Positions 10,979-21,230 of a stretch of 64,000 nucleotides of DNA are shown here, in pieces. The notes beneath the pieces were generated by a model, which saw only the letters and a list, made by a program, of their open reading frames with translations, was not told where the DNA came from and did no database searches. The stretch lies in contig NC_085137.1 of assembly GCF_035046485.1 (NCBI RefSeq), positions 483,470,252 to 483,534,251 of the forward strand, written 5' to 3'. Source of the stretch: Aedes albopictus (lineage: Eukaryota; Arthropoda; Insecta; Diptera; Culicidae). Position 1 is the first letter of the stretch. Each line of letters starts with the position of its first letter. A program made the position numbers and the translations under genes.

Positions 10979-12447
10979 CTGCTCGAAACACGGGGGATGA
11001 ACAACATGTCCTTTCTCCGTGGTAGCTGACGAAAATCCCCCACAATGTTTAGATTCCCATCCACTGACTGTGGGTTCCCAAAATTCGTCCGACTGAATGG
11101 GATAACGGATGAGTATATGGGTATATATGGAAAGAGAGGTCATGCAACGCCCTTTTGCTGATTAAGTGGCACATTGAACACATCACTTTCACCAGAAGAC
11201 GTCTTCTGAGACGTTGCGTTGCAATCCGTTGCTGACTGGCTGGTCTGAACGTATGTAACCAGAATCATTATCGTTATCATCGGGATCCGTTATTTCTTTC
11301 CTGTTCGTTGTGTGACTCTATCGTCTCTTCAACTCTATTTCGTCGCCAGCTTTTGAGGTATTGTTGTGTGTTCGTTTGGGTAACGGTCTTTGTCAGGATA
11401 AAGCCCATTAAATCCAGATAATACTTCTTGGATTCTTTCCTTCGACTATTTGTGGGGGGGGACTGAACGGTTCTTGGTTTGGCACTTCTGCTGTCAGTTT
11501 TGCCTCTTTTTTCGGAAATGACTTTAAGTAGGTGTAGCCAGTGTGGTGGATCATAATCTTGTGTGGCAATCATTTTCGTGGAAATTTCCATTTTAGTTAT
11601 GCAGAAGTACGTTTGGTTCCACTTTACATTGAACTCATCGAAATTTTGGTATGGTGAGAATAGAATACATTCCTGAAAGGCATTAAGCAAACCATTTTTC
11701 AAATATAAAGGTTTAAATCATGGCTGCCCCAACTTGTTGATAGTTGGAATTCGTCTGATCTTCTAGATAGTTTGAGCCAAAAATTTAAATGTGGTGTAAA
11801 AGCCATAACCCTGTTGAGCCGGATTGTTTTGCCTTCTCTGTCGCAGCCTCGCTGGCATCGAACACGTTTCTTATGCTCGGTTTCATCGTCGGGGTCATAT
11901 TGGCCCCTCCGGTTCCAAAGGGTTAAAGTAGGATTTTTGAATCAAATTTATTTCAAATCTTTTATTAAACTGATTTAAACGATGATGATTAACCTGGGCT
12001 TGTTAGGGGAATATCTGTAAGTGAAAAGAAAATCGTGTTAAGTACTGTTCCTTTGAATTTTCTTAGTTGCATCCTTTGACAGATACGTATTTCGACCTCA
12101 ACTGTAAGGTCGTCTTCAGTGTCTTGTACTGGACTCGACTGAAGAGATCCATCGCATTCTACACGTTTTATACATCTTAGGTAAAAATAATAGGTATCTT
12201 AATCTAGGTATTTTTTTTTATTAGTAGTAAAGTATCTAACACGATTTTCTTTTTGATTTAAACGTATAAACGTGACTTGCCCATTTTTTCTACTTTTTAC
12301 TAAAATGACGCTTTAGTTTCTCAAATTTTCTATTGTTTTCATTTTCAACTAATTAGAATAGACCCGCTTTAAGGTGCGGCGTCATGTAAAATATACGTTC
12401 CAGCAATGTATCTGTAAATTTGTTGGTGTTGGGTGAGCGTAGGGCAA
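10979..12447. other. mostly unassigned non-coding DNA
   Basis: A minus-strand frame at 11277-11702 encodes 141 residues; it is lysine, threonine and serine rich at its end, matches nothing I know, and I see no splice or domain support. From 11800 to 12370 the sequence is AT-rich with no terminal repeat I could pair. No confident gene or RNA. Confidence 0.35.
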
Positions 12448-12489
12448 CCCGAGTAGAAGTAAAAATCAAAACAATATCATCATTTGATA

Positions 12490-13075
12490 TTCCTCAGTGA
12501 AGTACTCAAGATCATAATTAGCTATTGGTTTGTTTGACATAAGAGATAAAAGATCAAAAATAAGATCAAAAATTAGTATGAGGAAGAACATAATAATATC
12601 TCATTTTGATGTTATAAGATCAGACTAATATCTGGGGAGATCTGGGCTGTAGCACATCTAACCAATATCATAAAATGATCTGATAGATGGATTAGAGTAA
12701 AAAAAAAGAAAAATGGCCGCGACCAGAATCGAACTTATGACCTTGTGATTTATGAGCAGTGACATCACCACTGCACTACGACTCATATCTGAAAATAAGA
12801 GGTAACAAGAGCATCAAGTTCTACGTTTTCCAAGGTGTTTACGAGTCTTGATAGCTGTGTTGGTTTGGTCCCGCCATGTTGTAGATGAATGTGTGAAAGA
12901 ACTAATTATGATCTTGAATAGTAGTTTTCCGATCTTACAATTTTCGGATGTTATAGATGAATGTGTCAAAGAACTGATTTTGATCTTGAGCAGTAATTTT
13001 CAGATCTTTCGAATTCTGGATGTCGCAGATGGAAATAGGAAGAGCTATTTTTGATCTTGAGCAGTATTTTTCAGA
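12490..13075. mobile_element. ~585-bp inverted-repeat element with tRNA-like core
   Basis: The left arm contains CTCAAGATCATAATTAGCT and the right arm, in reverse complement, CTCAAGATCAAAAATAGCT. The tRNA-like sequence at 12716-12784 is close to the midpoint. A 71-bp triplicated unit occupies the right half. Nothing in it appears protein coding. Confidence 0.5.
12716..12784 (-). tRNA. tRNA-like sequence inside an inverted-repeat element
   Basis: Reading the minus strand, GTAGTGCAGTGGTGATGTC resembles a tRNA A-box and D-arm, and AAGTTCGATTCTGG a B-box. The central CTCATAA could be an anticodon loop with CAT. Stems pair only partly, so this is a tRNA-derived relic and probably not expressed as a tRNA. 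Confidence 0.45.
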
Positions 13076-13090
13076 TTTCTCAATGATAAA
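12878..13090. repeat. three tandem ~71-bp units
   Basis: GATCTTGAATAGTAGTTTTC, GATCTTGAGCAGTAATTTTC and GATCTTGAGCAGTATTTTTC occur near 12910, 12981 and 13051, each preceded by a GTAGATGAATGTGT-like stretch. The spacing of 70-71 bp is constant. The last unit supplies the right inverted-repeat arm of the enclosing element. Confidence 0.7.
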
Positions 13091-13344
13091 TGTTCTATTG
13101 CAGAATATTAATACAGTTTCCACCCAAAATTTGTAAACTGACGTGATGGAGTGGAAAATAAAAATGAATTAAGGCTATTTTGCATATTTTCCTAAACTAA
13201 GAGAGCACTTTCCTCTAGATGATTTCACACTTCGTGCTCTTTCTCTGAATTGTTAACAAAGCTAGTGATCCGAACTTTAAAAACGACATGCGTAGAAACA
13301 TGTTTGGTTTATTTTGCGCCAAAAACAGGACGAATTTCCACCAA

Positions 13345-13432
13345 TAGGACGCAATCAGTGAAGTACTAGATTGTAGTAATGAGCTGAATTGTTGTACGGT
13401 GAGAAGGTAAATCTAGTATGTACTTCACTGAA
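13345..13432. repeat. small hairpin
   Basis: TCAGTGAAGTACTAGATT near 13350 is mirrored by AAATCTAGTATGTACTTCAC near 13410, giving an imperfect stem of about 18-20 bp with a loop of roughly 45 bases. It may be the remnant of a tiny MITE. Confidence 0.5.
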
Positions 13433-13564
13433 CGTGTTCTATTGTGAACTGTCGCCCAGAAAAGCTTTGGAAACATTTAGAAGATTATAGTCATCACGAC
13501 TGTCGTCTGTTCGTATACCACATGCAGAATCGCTACGCAATTCGTTGGTTGAAACTAAAAAATC

Positions 13565-13780
13565 TTGTCGTCTGCAGCGGTATGTTTTGTTGAATCTAGA
13601 ATCAAACGGTCCGTTTTTCGAAATGGACGTATTTTGCTTAGTGGGCCGATAAAGTTCACAAATTGTCCGGTGATTCATTTATTGGATTCGTACAACAAAT
13701 GCAAGCTCGGCATCGAGGTCCAGCTCATGTTGTCATCGGACTCAATTGGAACCTCTGCTGGTTTACTCACAGTCAAATAA
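13565..13780 (+). other. unassigned 71-codon open frame
   Basis: The frame encodes a protein-like mixed-composition sequence with no low-complexity bias, for example HLLDSYNKCKLGIEVQLML, ending soon after an ACAG-type boundary. The minus strand is also open across part of it. I recognise no family. It could be an orphan exon or chance; it lies inside the candidate 12448-14446 element, which argues for transposon-derived sequence. Confidence 0.25.
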
Positions 13781-13985
13781 AATAATTAAAACTGGGATTA
13801 AGAAATCTATCAGATAAAATCAGTATATATTTTTATCCCTTTTTTACAGAAAAGCAAACATCGATTATATGCAGAGTAATCGGCACATACTCTGTTTTTT
13901 TTTGTTCAATTGCCGCATTCATAAACCTGCTTATTGAAAATGAAGGCCACTTCTACTTCCTTTTTGTCCCAATGCTCGTTTGTAA

Positions 13986-14196
13986 ACATCTATTTATTAT
14001 GTAACGCTAAATTCGATAGCTTTGAACTCGGTGGTTGGTTCATTAGGATCTGGCGGAATCCATAATGTGATTTTGTATGATAACTCCAACTTTTTTGTAT
14101 GGGTCGTAACGCTAGGCTGTATTCCCTATTCTCCTGGAGCGTTACGGAATTTATTGAACCCCTATCCCCTGAAGCGTTACGTTATTTGGGGACGGC
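13986..14196. mobile_element. decayed ~210-bp MITE with ACGTAACGCT ends
   Basis: The left end reads TATTTATTATGTAACGCTAA and the right end, reverse complemented, CCCAAATAACGTAACGCTTC. Internal CGTTACG repeats occur near 14108 and 14150. A related single end, CATCCATTTATTACGTAACG, is at 34118. Confidence 0.45.
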
Positions 14197-14446
14197 GCAT
14201 AATGAAAGTTGAAAACTTACTTAAAATAGTTTTTATGCGCAATTTTGGGAAATTTCGACATTTATACAGCGGGTTGCACTAGGCTTTCCAAAAATCAAAT
14301 TAAGTACTAATTTTGAAATCCTATCACGATGTGATATTGAGCAGATATTTAGCAACTTTTTGAATAACTCATCAATATCATATTAAGATATGACATCAAA
14401 ATTTGATCGTTTAAAGATATGATTATGATATTCACGTCTACCCGGG

Positions 14447-15630
14447 AAGGCCACCCAAAATTTGCCATGCTTCTTCAGCAAAATGTCTTGAATTTATATA
14501 TGGAAATTTAATAAGATGAAGACCAGTGCATTTATAGCATACCAACGTTTAACAGACTCCAAAACACATACGTAAGTACGTGATCTTACAAAAAATATTA
14601 TTAAATTTTTTTTTACGTGTATTTTAACTTAAGCTAATTCTACACTTATATTATTGGATGCAAGTCTCCATTTTTCACATTTGTGAAACTTTATTAAACT
14701 ATTGTAAATAATACTGTGAAATTAGACTAGAAAGCATATCCCATAGAAGTTAAATATAAATAATAGCTTTTAACGGTATTCTTAATCAAGAAGTAGTTCA
14801 CAATATTCCTGAAATTTCCTGAAGGATTCTGGTAAAATTTGAGATTTTTCATTTTTTTTCTGTAATAGATGAGTTTAAGTTGTTACTTGCAGTTGCATTT
14901 TCGGTTAGATTTACGTAAAACATTAGTGTCAAGTTCTTGGTCAAGTTTCAGGAAATAATCGCAATACTAAAATCAGCATAAAACCCAACAGTTCGGTGTC
15001 ATCGGTTTATTTTTACTCAACTTTACTTTTTTCTAACTTCAGTTAAATTTTGTTGAACTTCGGTAATCTATGCTCATACCGAAATCAGAACTGCTAAACA
15101 AGTGAATGTAATAAAGAGTGTGTTCAAGAAAGATTACATTTAAAAGTTAAAGAGGACTTATTTGGTCATCCATCGATACTATAATTCTTGAAATTCTACT
15201 TGCATTTTACCTATACACCGGGCAGAACAAAACTATCCATTTTGATCCCCTAGACTGCGAGAGCCAGTTAAAATTGCGTAATCACAGAGTAGCATTTTCC
15301 ACTCGATCCGTTTGATGCATCATAAAATTCATGCACAATATTATGTATAATAGGGTTTTGACCCCATTCCCGGCACTACAGGTAAACAAAATTGTACATT
15401 ACCGAAATTCACAACGAAACGACCGTTTTTGTGCACTTTTTCCATCTGAATCAGATACCTCATTGCGTGAACTTGTTGTTAACAGTGATTGTTGTGAAGA
15501 TTTTCTGTCGGAAATTTGGAATTGAACGAGATTACTGCACCTAGTCCAGCGCCAATTCCCGGCACCAGTGCTGAACTTCCAGCAAAATCAAATTTGAAAT
15601 CACTTCGGCACCCATCTTTGTGCTGATGAG
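14447..15630. other. AT-rich non-coding DNA
   Basis: No repeat with definable ends and no credible reading frame was found. Composition is strongly AT with scattered homopolymers. It may be intergenic sequence or very old mobile-element remains. Confidence 0.35.
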
Positions 15631-15633
15631 GTG

Positions 15634-15856
15634 CACCCATTCTTCATTGCACCAACAAAGCTAGCCATGAAAATGTTTGACAATTCACAGGTCATTTTGA
15701 CAGACCACACACATGCACGAAAAAGACGGATAACGTATTCTACTTTATCGATCTTGTTGTCGTCCTTTTCATGCTCATGTTACATCTGTCAAAATGACCT
15801 GAGATTTGTCAGTCATTTTGAGGTTAGGTTCGTTGGTGTAATGAAGAATCTGCGTG
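15634..15856. mobile_element. ~220-bp hairpin MITE with ~70-bp terminal inverted repeats
   Basis: The left arm (15634-15704) contains ATTCTTCATTGCACCAAC and CAGGTCATTTTGACAGA. The right arm (15785-15856) contains their reverse complements, TCTGTCAAAATGACCTG and GTTGGTGTAATGAAGAAT, in mirrored order. The loop is about 80 bp. There is no coding content and the target duplication is unclear. Confidence 0.8.
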
Positions 15857-16289
15857 TAATAGGTATTTTGAGCACTTGTGCGGCTTCAGAATGAACGTGT
15901 AGCTAATTGACTGTGGATTCATTTTTTCATTTATTTAGTAAATACTAGCTGTCCCGGAAAACGTCGTTCTGCCTGCCTACTGTGTTTTTTGACATGCAGC
16001 TCTGTAGAAAAATGCCCCGCAAAATGATATGTATTTCAAACTTTCTTGTTTTCGGTGCGTTCCCGGTCGATTTTCCAAATTATTTTTTCGTACGAACACG
16101 TCGGAGCCCTGCACAAATGAAACACTGAAAGAATAATGTAGATCCGTTGACCCGTTCCCGAGCCTATTCGTGACATACAAACACCATTCCATTTATATTT
16201 ATAAAGATTTACATCAAATTCAAGATAAAATTGAAACAACAATAATTCTCCATAATACACGGTTCGTGGCTGCCGTGGTTAGTTACGCC

Positions 16290-17537
16290 TAGAGGTTCCA
16301 ATCCGGGATATCCCGGGACAAAAAATCCCGGGATCTTGAAAAATTCGGGATTTCCCGAATCCCGGGATAACATTTTTCACCGTCCCGAAAATCCCGGGAT
16401 TCCCGGGACGCACATTTCTTACACATATTTTTCGCTTTGATTTGAATTTGGAGAATCTCTGAAACGTATTCGAAGAGTCGTGATTTTGTTTTTTTTTTTC
16501 AAAAATCGTCTTCAACAAAAAATCACGAAAATGTTACATAAACCATTTCAACTGTGTGTGGACATCAAAACTCGTTGAAACTCGACTGAAACAATGCTGG
16601 AGCACTTCATTTACGGTTTTGATAGCATCAAAGAGAAATTTTTCGAAATAGGCCTTTCTAGACTTATGTTGGACACGGACAATGATTTTGAAGCTGCAAA
16701 AAATCATCAGGAAGCTCTTCCTTCAGCCAATCAGACTCGCTTCGGAAGCATTGGGAAGACGAGATGCTATATTATTGTCTACGGAAGGCAGCTTGAGTTT
16801 CTTGTATTCGAAACTTACAAAAAGTAACTCCAATGTTGGAAACGACCTCTTCCATGCAATCATGAAAAGAATCAACAATCGGCGCCAAAAGGAAATAATA
16901 ACAGCGCTAAAGTTCCTTCAAGGTCTTTCGTCGTCAACGCAAGTGCCAGCAGAACTGGAAAGCTCATCGAAAACGCAAATGATTAAGTTCATCAAGAAAC
17001 TGGGAGTTCGATTGTTGCGAGACTGCCAAAGACAGACCGATAATGATGCTGCCGAGTTGAATGCTGGATTGTCTTGTATGCATAACACCATCAAGCATGC
17101 GCGAAGAACTGGAATCGGCTATAAAGTAATATGGCAACCCGTCTTAGACTGATTCGGAAATGATTGAATTTTCGAAAGTAATTGCGAAAGAGTTGTCACT
17201 TTTTGAGCTACATGGTAAGTTGACCCCGAATCTTAAAATCGAACTCCGGATATATCTGTTCTAAAAAGCGATCCTCACTGTTCGATGAAATCATCAAAAA
17301 CATTTGCTTCTTGAAGTCATATTTTCAGAGAATGAATTCAAATTGATAAGACTAGTTACTTGATGTGAACCATTTATTTATTTGATGTGATGAATACATA
17401 TAACATATTTCTGATCGCAAAAATGTGTTTTTAAGCAGATTGAAAAATTTCCCGGGATCCCGGGATTTCCCGGGACAAGCAACAAATTTTATCCCGAATC
17501 CCGGGACAACCAAAATGGTCGGGAAATGGAACCTCTA
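16290..17537 (+). mobile_element. 1248-bp hAT element with 8-bp target duplication
   Basis: Terminal repeats are TAGAGGTTCCA on the left and TGGAACCTCTA on the right. An exact GTTACGCC lies on both sides (16282-16289 and 17538-17545), the 8-bp duplication expected of hAT. CCCGGGAT motifs are clustered just inside both ends (about 16304-16411 and 17450-17512). The interior holds a broken transposase. The insertion splits the 3' part of the surrounding LINE, whose sequence rejoins cleanly when the element and one duplicate are removed. Confidence 0.92.
16594..17152 (+). pseudogene. hAT transposase C-terminal fragment, frameshifted
   Basis: Two overlapping frames cover what looks like one protein. 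The first (16594-16827) gives FIYGFDSIKEKFFEIGLSRL. The second (16682-17152) gives LASEALGRRDAILLSTEGSL, which resembles a conserved block of insect hAT transposases, and continues to LRDCQRQTDNDAAEL. A frameshift lies between about 16690 and 16790. No DDE catalytic residues can be placed, and the 1.25-kb element is too short for a full transposase of about 600 residues. It is a dead internal-deletion derivative. Confidence 0.6.
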
Positions 17538-17549
17538 GTTACGCCCGAT

Positions 17550-18310
17550 GCTCGCCAAGTCACGCTCCACCTGATCCGTCCATCGTGCTCTCTGCGCTCC
17601 ACGCCTTCATGTACCAACCGGATCAGTCGCGAACACCAACTTTGCAGGGTTTTTGTCCGACATTCTTACTACATGCCATACCTATCGTATCCTTCAGTCT
17701 TTGGCCACCTTCTGGATGCTGGGTTCGCCCTAAAGTCCAGCACACCGCCGTCCTTAGAACGCGTCGCTCGAAAACTCCGAGTGCTTGCAGGTCCTCCTCG
17801 AGCATGGTCCACCGGTCTAATTAGCGATTTGTACATGGTGCATTTGGTGCGTGGGTGAATCTTTTTAGACCGCAGCTTCTTCTGGAGCCCGTAGAAGGCC
17901 CGACTTCCGCTGATGCTGCGCCTTCGAATTTCACGACTCACACTGTTTTTTTTTTTTATCTGTATTAACGAGATTTTTAGCCCTGGGCTAGTTCATCTCG
18001 GGACCCACATTTTACTTCCCTTCCGAAGGAAGAACCCACATTTTGTGAGTATGTCGGGAGTGGGATTCGATCCCAGGTCCTCGGCGTGATAGTCAAGTGT
18101 TCTAACCACCACACCAGGTCCGCTCCACAACTCACACTGTTGTCATCCGTTAGTAAGGATCTGAAGTACACGAATTCCTCCACCACCTCGAAAGTATCCC
18201 CGTCTATCGTAACATTCTTACCCAGACGGATCCGGTCGTGTTCGGTTCCGCCTACCAGCATGTACGTTGTTTTTGAGGCATTGAGCACCAGTCCGACCTT
18301 TGCTTCGCGT
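17550..18310 (-). pseudogene. LINE ORF2 C-terminal region, interrupted by a SINE
   Basis: After the polymerase active site the minus strand continues through YTRLKREAKVGLVLNASKT, FVYFRSLLTDDNSV, then (after the SINE) SREIRRRSISGSRAFYGLQK and VFERRVLRTA, which are typical of the region after the reverse-transcriptase palm in this LINE group. The SINE at 17946-18129 splits it, and the rest is out of frame in places. It ends by running into the hAT insertion, with the final WIDQVERDLASI-like stretch just left of 17600. Confidence 0.7.
17946..18129 (-). mobile_element. Feilai-like SINE, copy 2 (minus strand) inside the LINE
   Basis: On the minus strand it begins with a GGACCTGGTGTGGTGG head, contains GATCGAATCCC as B-box and ends in a poly-A tail (seen as poly-T near 17946). 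An exact 10-bp ACTCACACTG flanks it (17936-17945 and 18130-18139). Removing the insert and one duplicate restores the LINE reading frame between DDNSV and SREI. Confidence 0.92.
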
Positions 18311-18920
18311 TTCAGGCGGGTGTACAGCTCTGCCACCGTTCCAAATGTTCTGGCGATAATGTCCATGTCGTCCGCAAAGCACAGAAATTGTCCGGATTTT
18401 GTGAAAATCGTTCCCCGGCTGTTGAGCCGGCTCGTCGCATCACACCATCCAGAGCGATGTTGAAGAGTAGGCATGAGAGTCTATCACCTTGTCGCAGTCC
18501 CCGGCGAGATTCGAATGAACTGAATACTTCACCCGAAACCCTTACGCAGTTTTGCACACCGTCCATCATTGCTTTAATCAGTCTAGTCAGCTTCCCAGGA
18601 AAGCCGTTTTCGTCCATGATTCTCCATAGCTCTGCGCGGTCGATACTGTCGTATGCCGCTTTGAAGTCGATGAACAGGTGATGCGTTGGGACCTGGTATT
18701 CACGGCATTTCTGGAGGATTTGCCGTACGGTAAAGATCTGGTCCGTTGTCGACCGGCCGTCGATGAAGCCGGCTTGATAACTTCCCACGAACTCATTCGT
18801 TTTAGGTGACAGACGACGGAAGATGATCTGGGATAGCACTTTGTAGACAGCATTCAAAATAGTGATCGCCCTGAAGTTCTCCCATTCCAAATAATTGTCT
18901 TTCTTGTGAATGGGGTAGAT
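18310..18920 (-). pseudogene. LINE reverse-transcriptase domain, frameshifted
   Basis: The minus-strand frame carries conserved palm and finger motifs: FRAITILNAVYKVLSQII, GSYQAGFIDGRSTTDQIFT, HHLFIDFKAAYDSIDRAELW and GLRQGDRLSCLLFNIALDGV. The active-site FADDMDII follows in a different frame, with the shift near 18440. Another shift near 18930 separates it from the upstream linker. The catalytic aspartates are still visible, but no continuous polyprotein remains. Confidence 0.88.
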
Positions 18921-20293
18921 TACCCCTTCCTTCCACTCCTCCGGTAGCTGTTCAGTTCCCAGAACCTGACTATCAGCCGATGCAGACAGGGGGGCAATTT
19001 TTCTGGGCCTATTTTGATGAGTTCAGCTGCGATACCATCCTTACCAGCTGCTTTGTTGGTTTTGAGCTGGCGAATGACATCCTTAACTTCCTTCAGCGTG
19101 GGAGTTGGTTCATTTCCGTCCTCCGCTGCACTGGCGTCGTCGTTTCCTCCGTTGCCGTGCTCTCCCGTGCCTACGTTCTCCACAACATTCAGGTGCTGAA
19201 CGAAGTGCTGCTTCCGACTTTCGATCACCTCACGTTCGTCCGTCAAGAGGCCTCTTTTCTTATCTTTGCCCATTTCGGCTCGCGGCATGAAGTCGTTGCG
19301 GGATGCGTTGAGCTTCTGATAGAACTTCCGTGTTTCTTGGGAACGGCACAGCAGTTCCATTTCTTCACACTCTGCTTCTTCCAGGCGGTGCTTTTTCTCT
19401 CGAAAGAGGCGGATCTGCTGTTTCCGCTTCTGTTTGTAACGTTCCACGTTCTGTCGGGTCCTTTGCTGCAGTATTACCGCCCTCGCTGCGTTCTTCTCCA
19501 CCAAAATCGTCCTGCACTCTTCGTCGAACCATTCGTTCTGTCGATTCCGTTCCACGTATCCGATGGTGCTCTCGGCTGCATCGTTGATGGCTGCTTTTAC
19601 TGTTCTCCAGCAGTCCTCTAGAGGGGCCTTATTGAGCTCGCCCTCGTCTGGCAGCGCGGCCTCGAGATTCTGCGCGTATGCTGAGGCGACATCCGGTTGT
19701 TTCAGTCGCTCTAGCTTGTACCGTGGCGGTCGCCGGTACCGTACATTGTTAATGACGGAGAGTTTTGGGCGCAGTTTGACCATCACCAGATAGTGGTCGG
19801 AGTCGATGTTGGCGCCACGATAGGTCCTGACGTCGATAATGTCGGAGAAGTGCCGTCCGTCAATCAGAACGTGGTCGATTTGAGATTCCGTCTGCTGTGG
19901 TGCTACGAATGACCATGTTCTTGGAGGCGGCGAAATCGATGAGGCTTAGGCCATTTTCTGAACGATGGGCGCTGAACTTTCCAATCATCGGTCTCCAAAT
20001 CCTCCTCCTGGCCTACCTGAGCGTTTAGGTCCCCTATGATGATCTTTACGTCGTGGTTTGGGCAGCGGTCGTTTTCGCGTTCGAGCTGTGCGTAAAATGC
20101 GTCTTTGTCATCATCAGTGCTTCCGGAGAGAGGGCTGTGCACGTTTATTATGCTGATGTTGAAGAATCGGCTCCTCAACCTGCACATTCTTTCATCGATC
20201 GGCCACCAACCGATCACGTGCCTCTGCATGTCGCTTATCACTATAAAAGCTGTTCCCAGCTCACGTGTGTTGCCGCAACTATGATAGATGGTA

Positions 20294-20856
20294 CACGGAG
20301 GATACTGCAACTCCGAAAATCATACGAATCAACTATGATTTTTTGCCACAAGAATTTCTTGCGAAAATCATAGTTACGAACTATGATTTTGGATTCAAAG
20401 CGCCAACTATTATTGTCATACTGTTACTGTATAAATTTCATTACACTCACGTATGAAAATCATACCGATAACGAATAAAAACTGAAAGTATGTCTTATGA
20501 CTTATCATACATATTTTTGTGAAATATTTTGCACAAATTAAATAAAATGCAACCTGGAATCGAACCAGGAACGTCAAGGTTGGCGAGTGCGTGCTTTACT
20601 CATACGCCCATCAACGCTTCGAAAGTTGAAGTGGTTAGAAGCCAAAAAGGTTTTGTTGTTTTTTGCAATGGTGTTTCATAACACATCTTATGATTATCAT
20701 ACGATGCTTCTTATGAGATTTTTCATACGACAAGTCTTATGGATTTCGCTTTTCAATGTATGAAAAGCATACGAGAACTATGAAATGATGAAAAAATAAA
20801 AATAACTGATTCATAAGATGTAAACTATGAAAAACATACGATCAGTATCCTCAGTG
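20294..20856. mobile_element. 563-bp TA-flanked TIR element with tRNA-like core
   Basis: Ends read CACGGAGGATACTG and CAGTATCCTCAGTG, differing at one pair, with TA on each side (20292-20293, 20857-20858). Motifs such as AAATCATA, CATACGA and AACTATGA are scattered in both halves. The element lies in the LINE endonuclease region, so it is younger than the LINE. A tRNA-like sequence occupies the middle. There is no transposase. Confidence 0.82.
20549..20617 (-). tRNA. tRNA-like sequence at the centre of a TA-flanked element
   Basis: The minus strand shows GATGGGCGTATGAGTAAAGC as a D-arm-like A-box and a perfect T-arm CCTGG/TTCGATT/CCAGG containing an exact B-box GGTTCGATTCC. The anticodon arm is unclear, around ACTCGCCAACC. 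Promoter boxes could therefore still be bound by RNA polymerase III factors. I read it as tRNA-derived, not as a genuine tRNA gene. Confidence 0.5.
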
Positions 20857-21230
20857 TATGATTACCTCTAAATCTAACCGTTCGTACAAATCCTGTCCAA
20901 CACACCTCCTGCAGCGCTACGATGCCGAACCCGCGGTCCTTCAATAGATCGGCGAGTATACGGGTGCTTTCATTGTAGTTGAGAGATCGTCAGTTCCCCG
21001 TACCGAGTTTCCAATCGCAAGTCCTTTCTGTTCGCTGGGGTCATTGCCGTTGGTCTCGGTTCATATTACTATGTTGCTGATTTTCCGTTACAATGTCTCT
21101 TTTCGTCACTGTGGTCGTCGTCATTGGTATCTGTTCGCATTATTCTCTTATTAATGTTTCGGTGCTAGTCTTTTTTACGACTGGATCGCAGGGCCTGACA
21201 CCAACCCACTAACCCAGGGAGCTGGAATTA

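Larger units (their letters stand above)
12448..14446. mobile_element. ~2.0-kb candidate TIR element with CCCGRGTAGA ends
   Basis: The left end reads CCCGAGTAGAAGTAAAAATC and the right end, in reverse complement, CCCGGGTAGACGTGAATATC. Both are followed by ATATCAT/TTGATATT-rich subterminal sequence. Inside are a smaller TIR element (12490-13075), a small hairpin (13345-13430) and a decayed MITE (13986-14196). I could not identify a target duplication, so the pairing of these ends is likely but unproved. Confidence 0.5.
18920..21010 (-). pseudogene. LINE endonuclease domain and linker, broken
   Basis: The endonuclease starts near 21010 (ILADLLKDRGFGIVALQEV can be followed with frame changes). 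It is split by the 563-bp insertion at 20294-20856 and continues with INVHSPLSGSTDDDKDAFYA and VKIIIGDLNAQVGQEE, which hold the GDxN element, then SDHYLVMVKLR, which holds the catalytic SDH. The linker frame 18920-19786 (288 codons) is the longest surviving piece. A frameshift and stops lie near 19870-19910. Confidence 0.8.
15946..21230 (-). mobile_element. decayed non-LTR retrotransposon (RTE/JAM1-like), minus strand, with three nested insertions
   Basis: Reading the minus strand from right to left, 5' sequence (to about 21230) leads into an apurinic endonuclease-like domain (21010-19780), a linker, reverse transcriptase (18920-18310), a C-terminal region (18310-17550) and a 3' untranslated part ending near 15946 with CCGGGACAGCTAGT. 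It is interrupted by a TA-flanked element (20294-20856), a Feilai-like SINE (17946-18129) and a hAT element (16290-17537). At least three frameshifts and stop codons break the product, so it is dead. The clade call rests on FIDFKAAYDSI, GLRQGDRLSCLLFN and FADDMDII; I recall these as RTE-like and have not searched. Confidence 0.85.

Noticed and set aside
16290..17537. An autonomous hAT element
   Set aside because: It is only 1.25 kb, with a frameshifted transposase fragment too short for a complete enzyme.
18980..19621. A 213-codon plus-strand frame
   Set aside because: It is the antisense shadow of the minus-strand LINE linker and endonuclease region.
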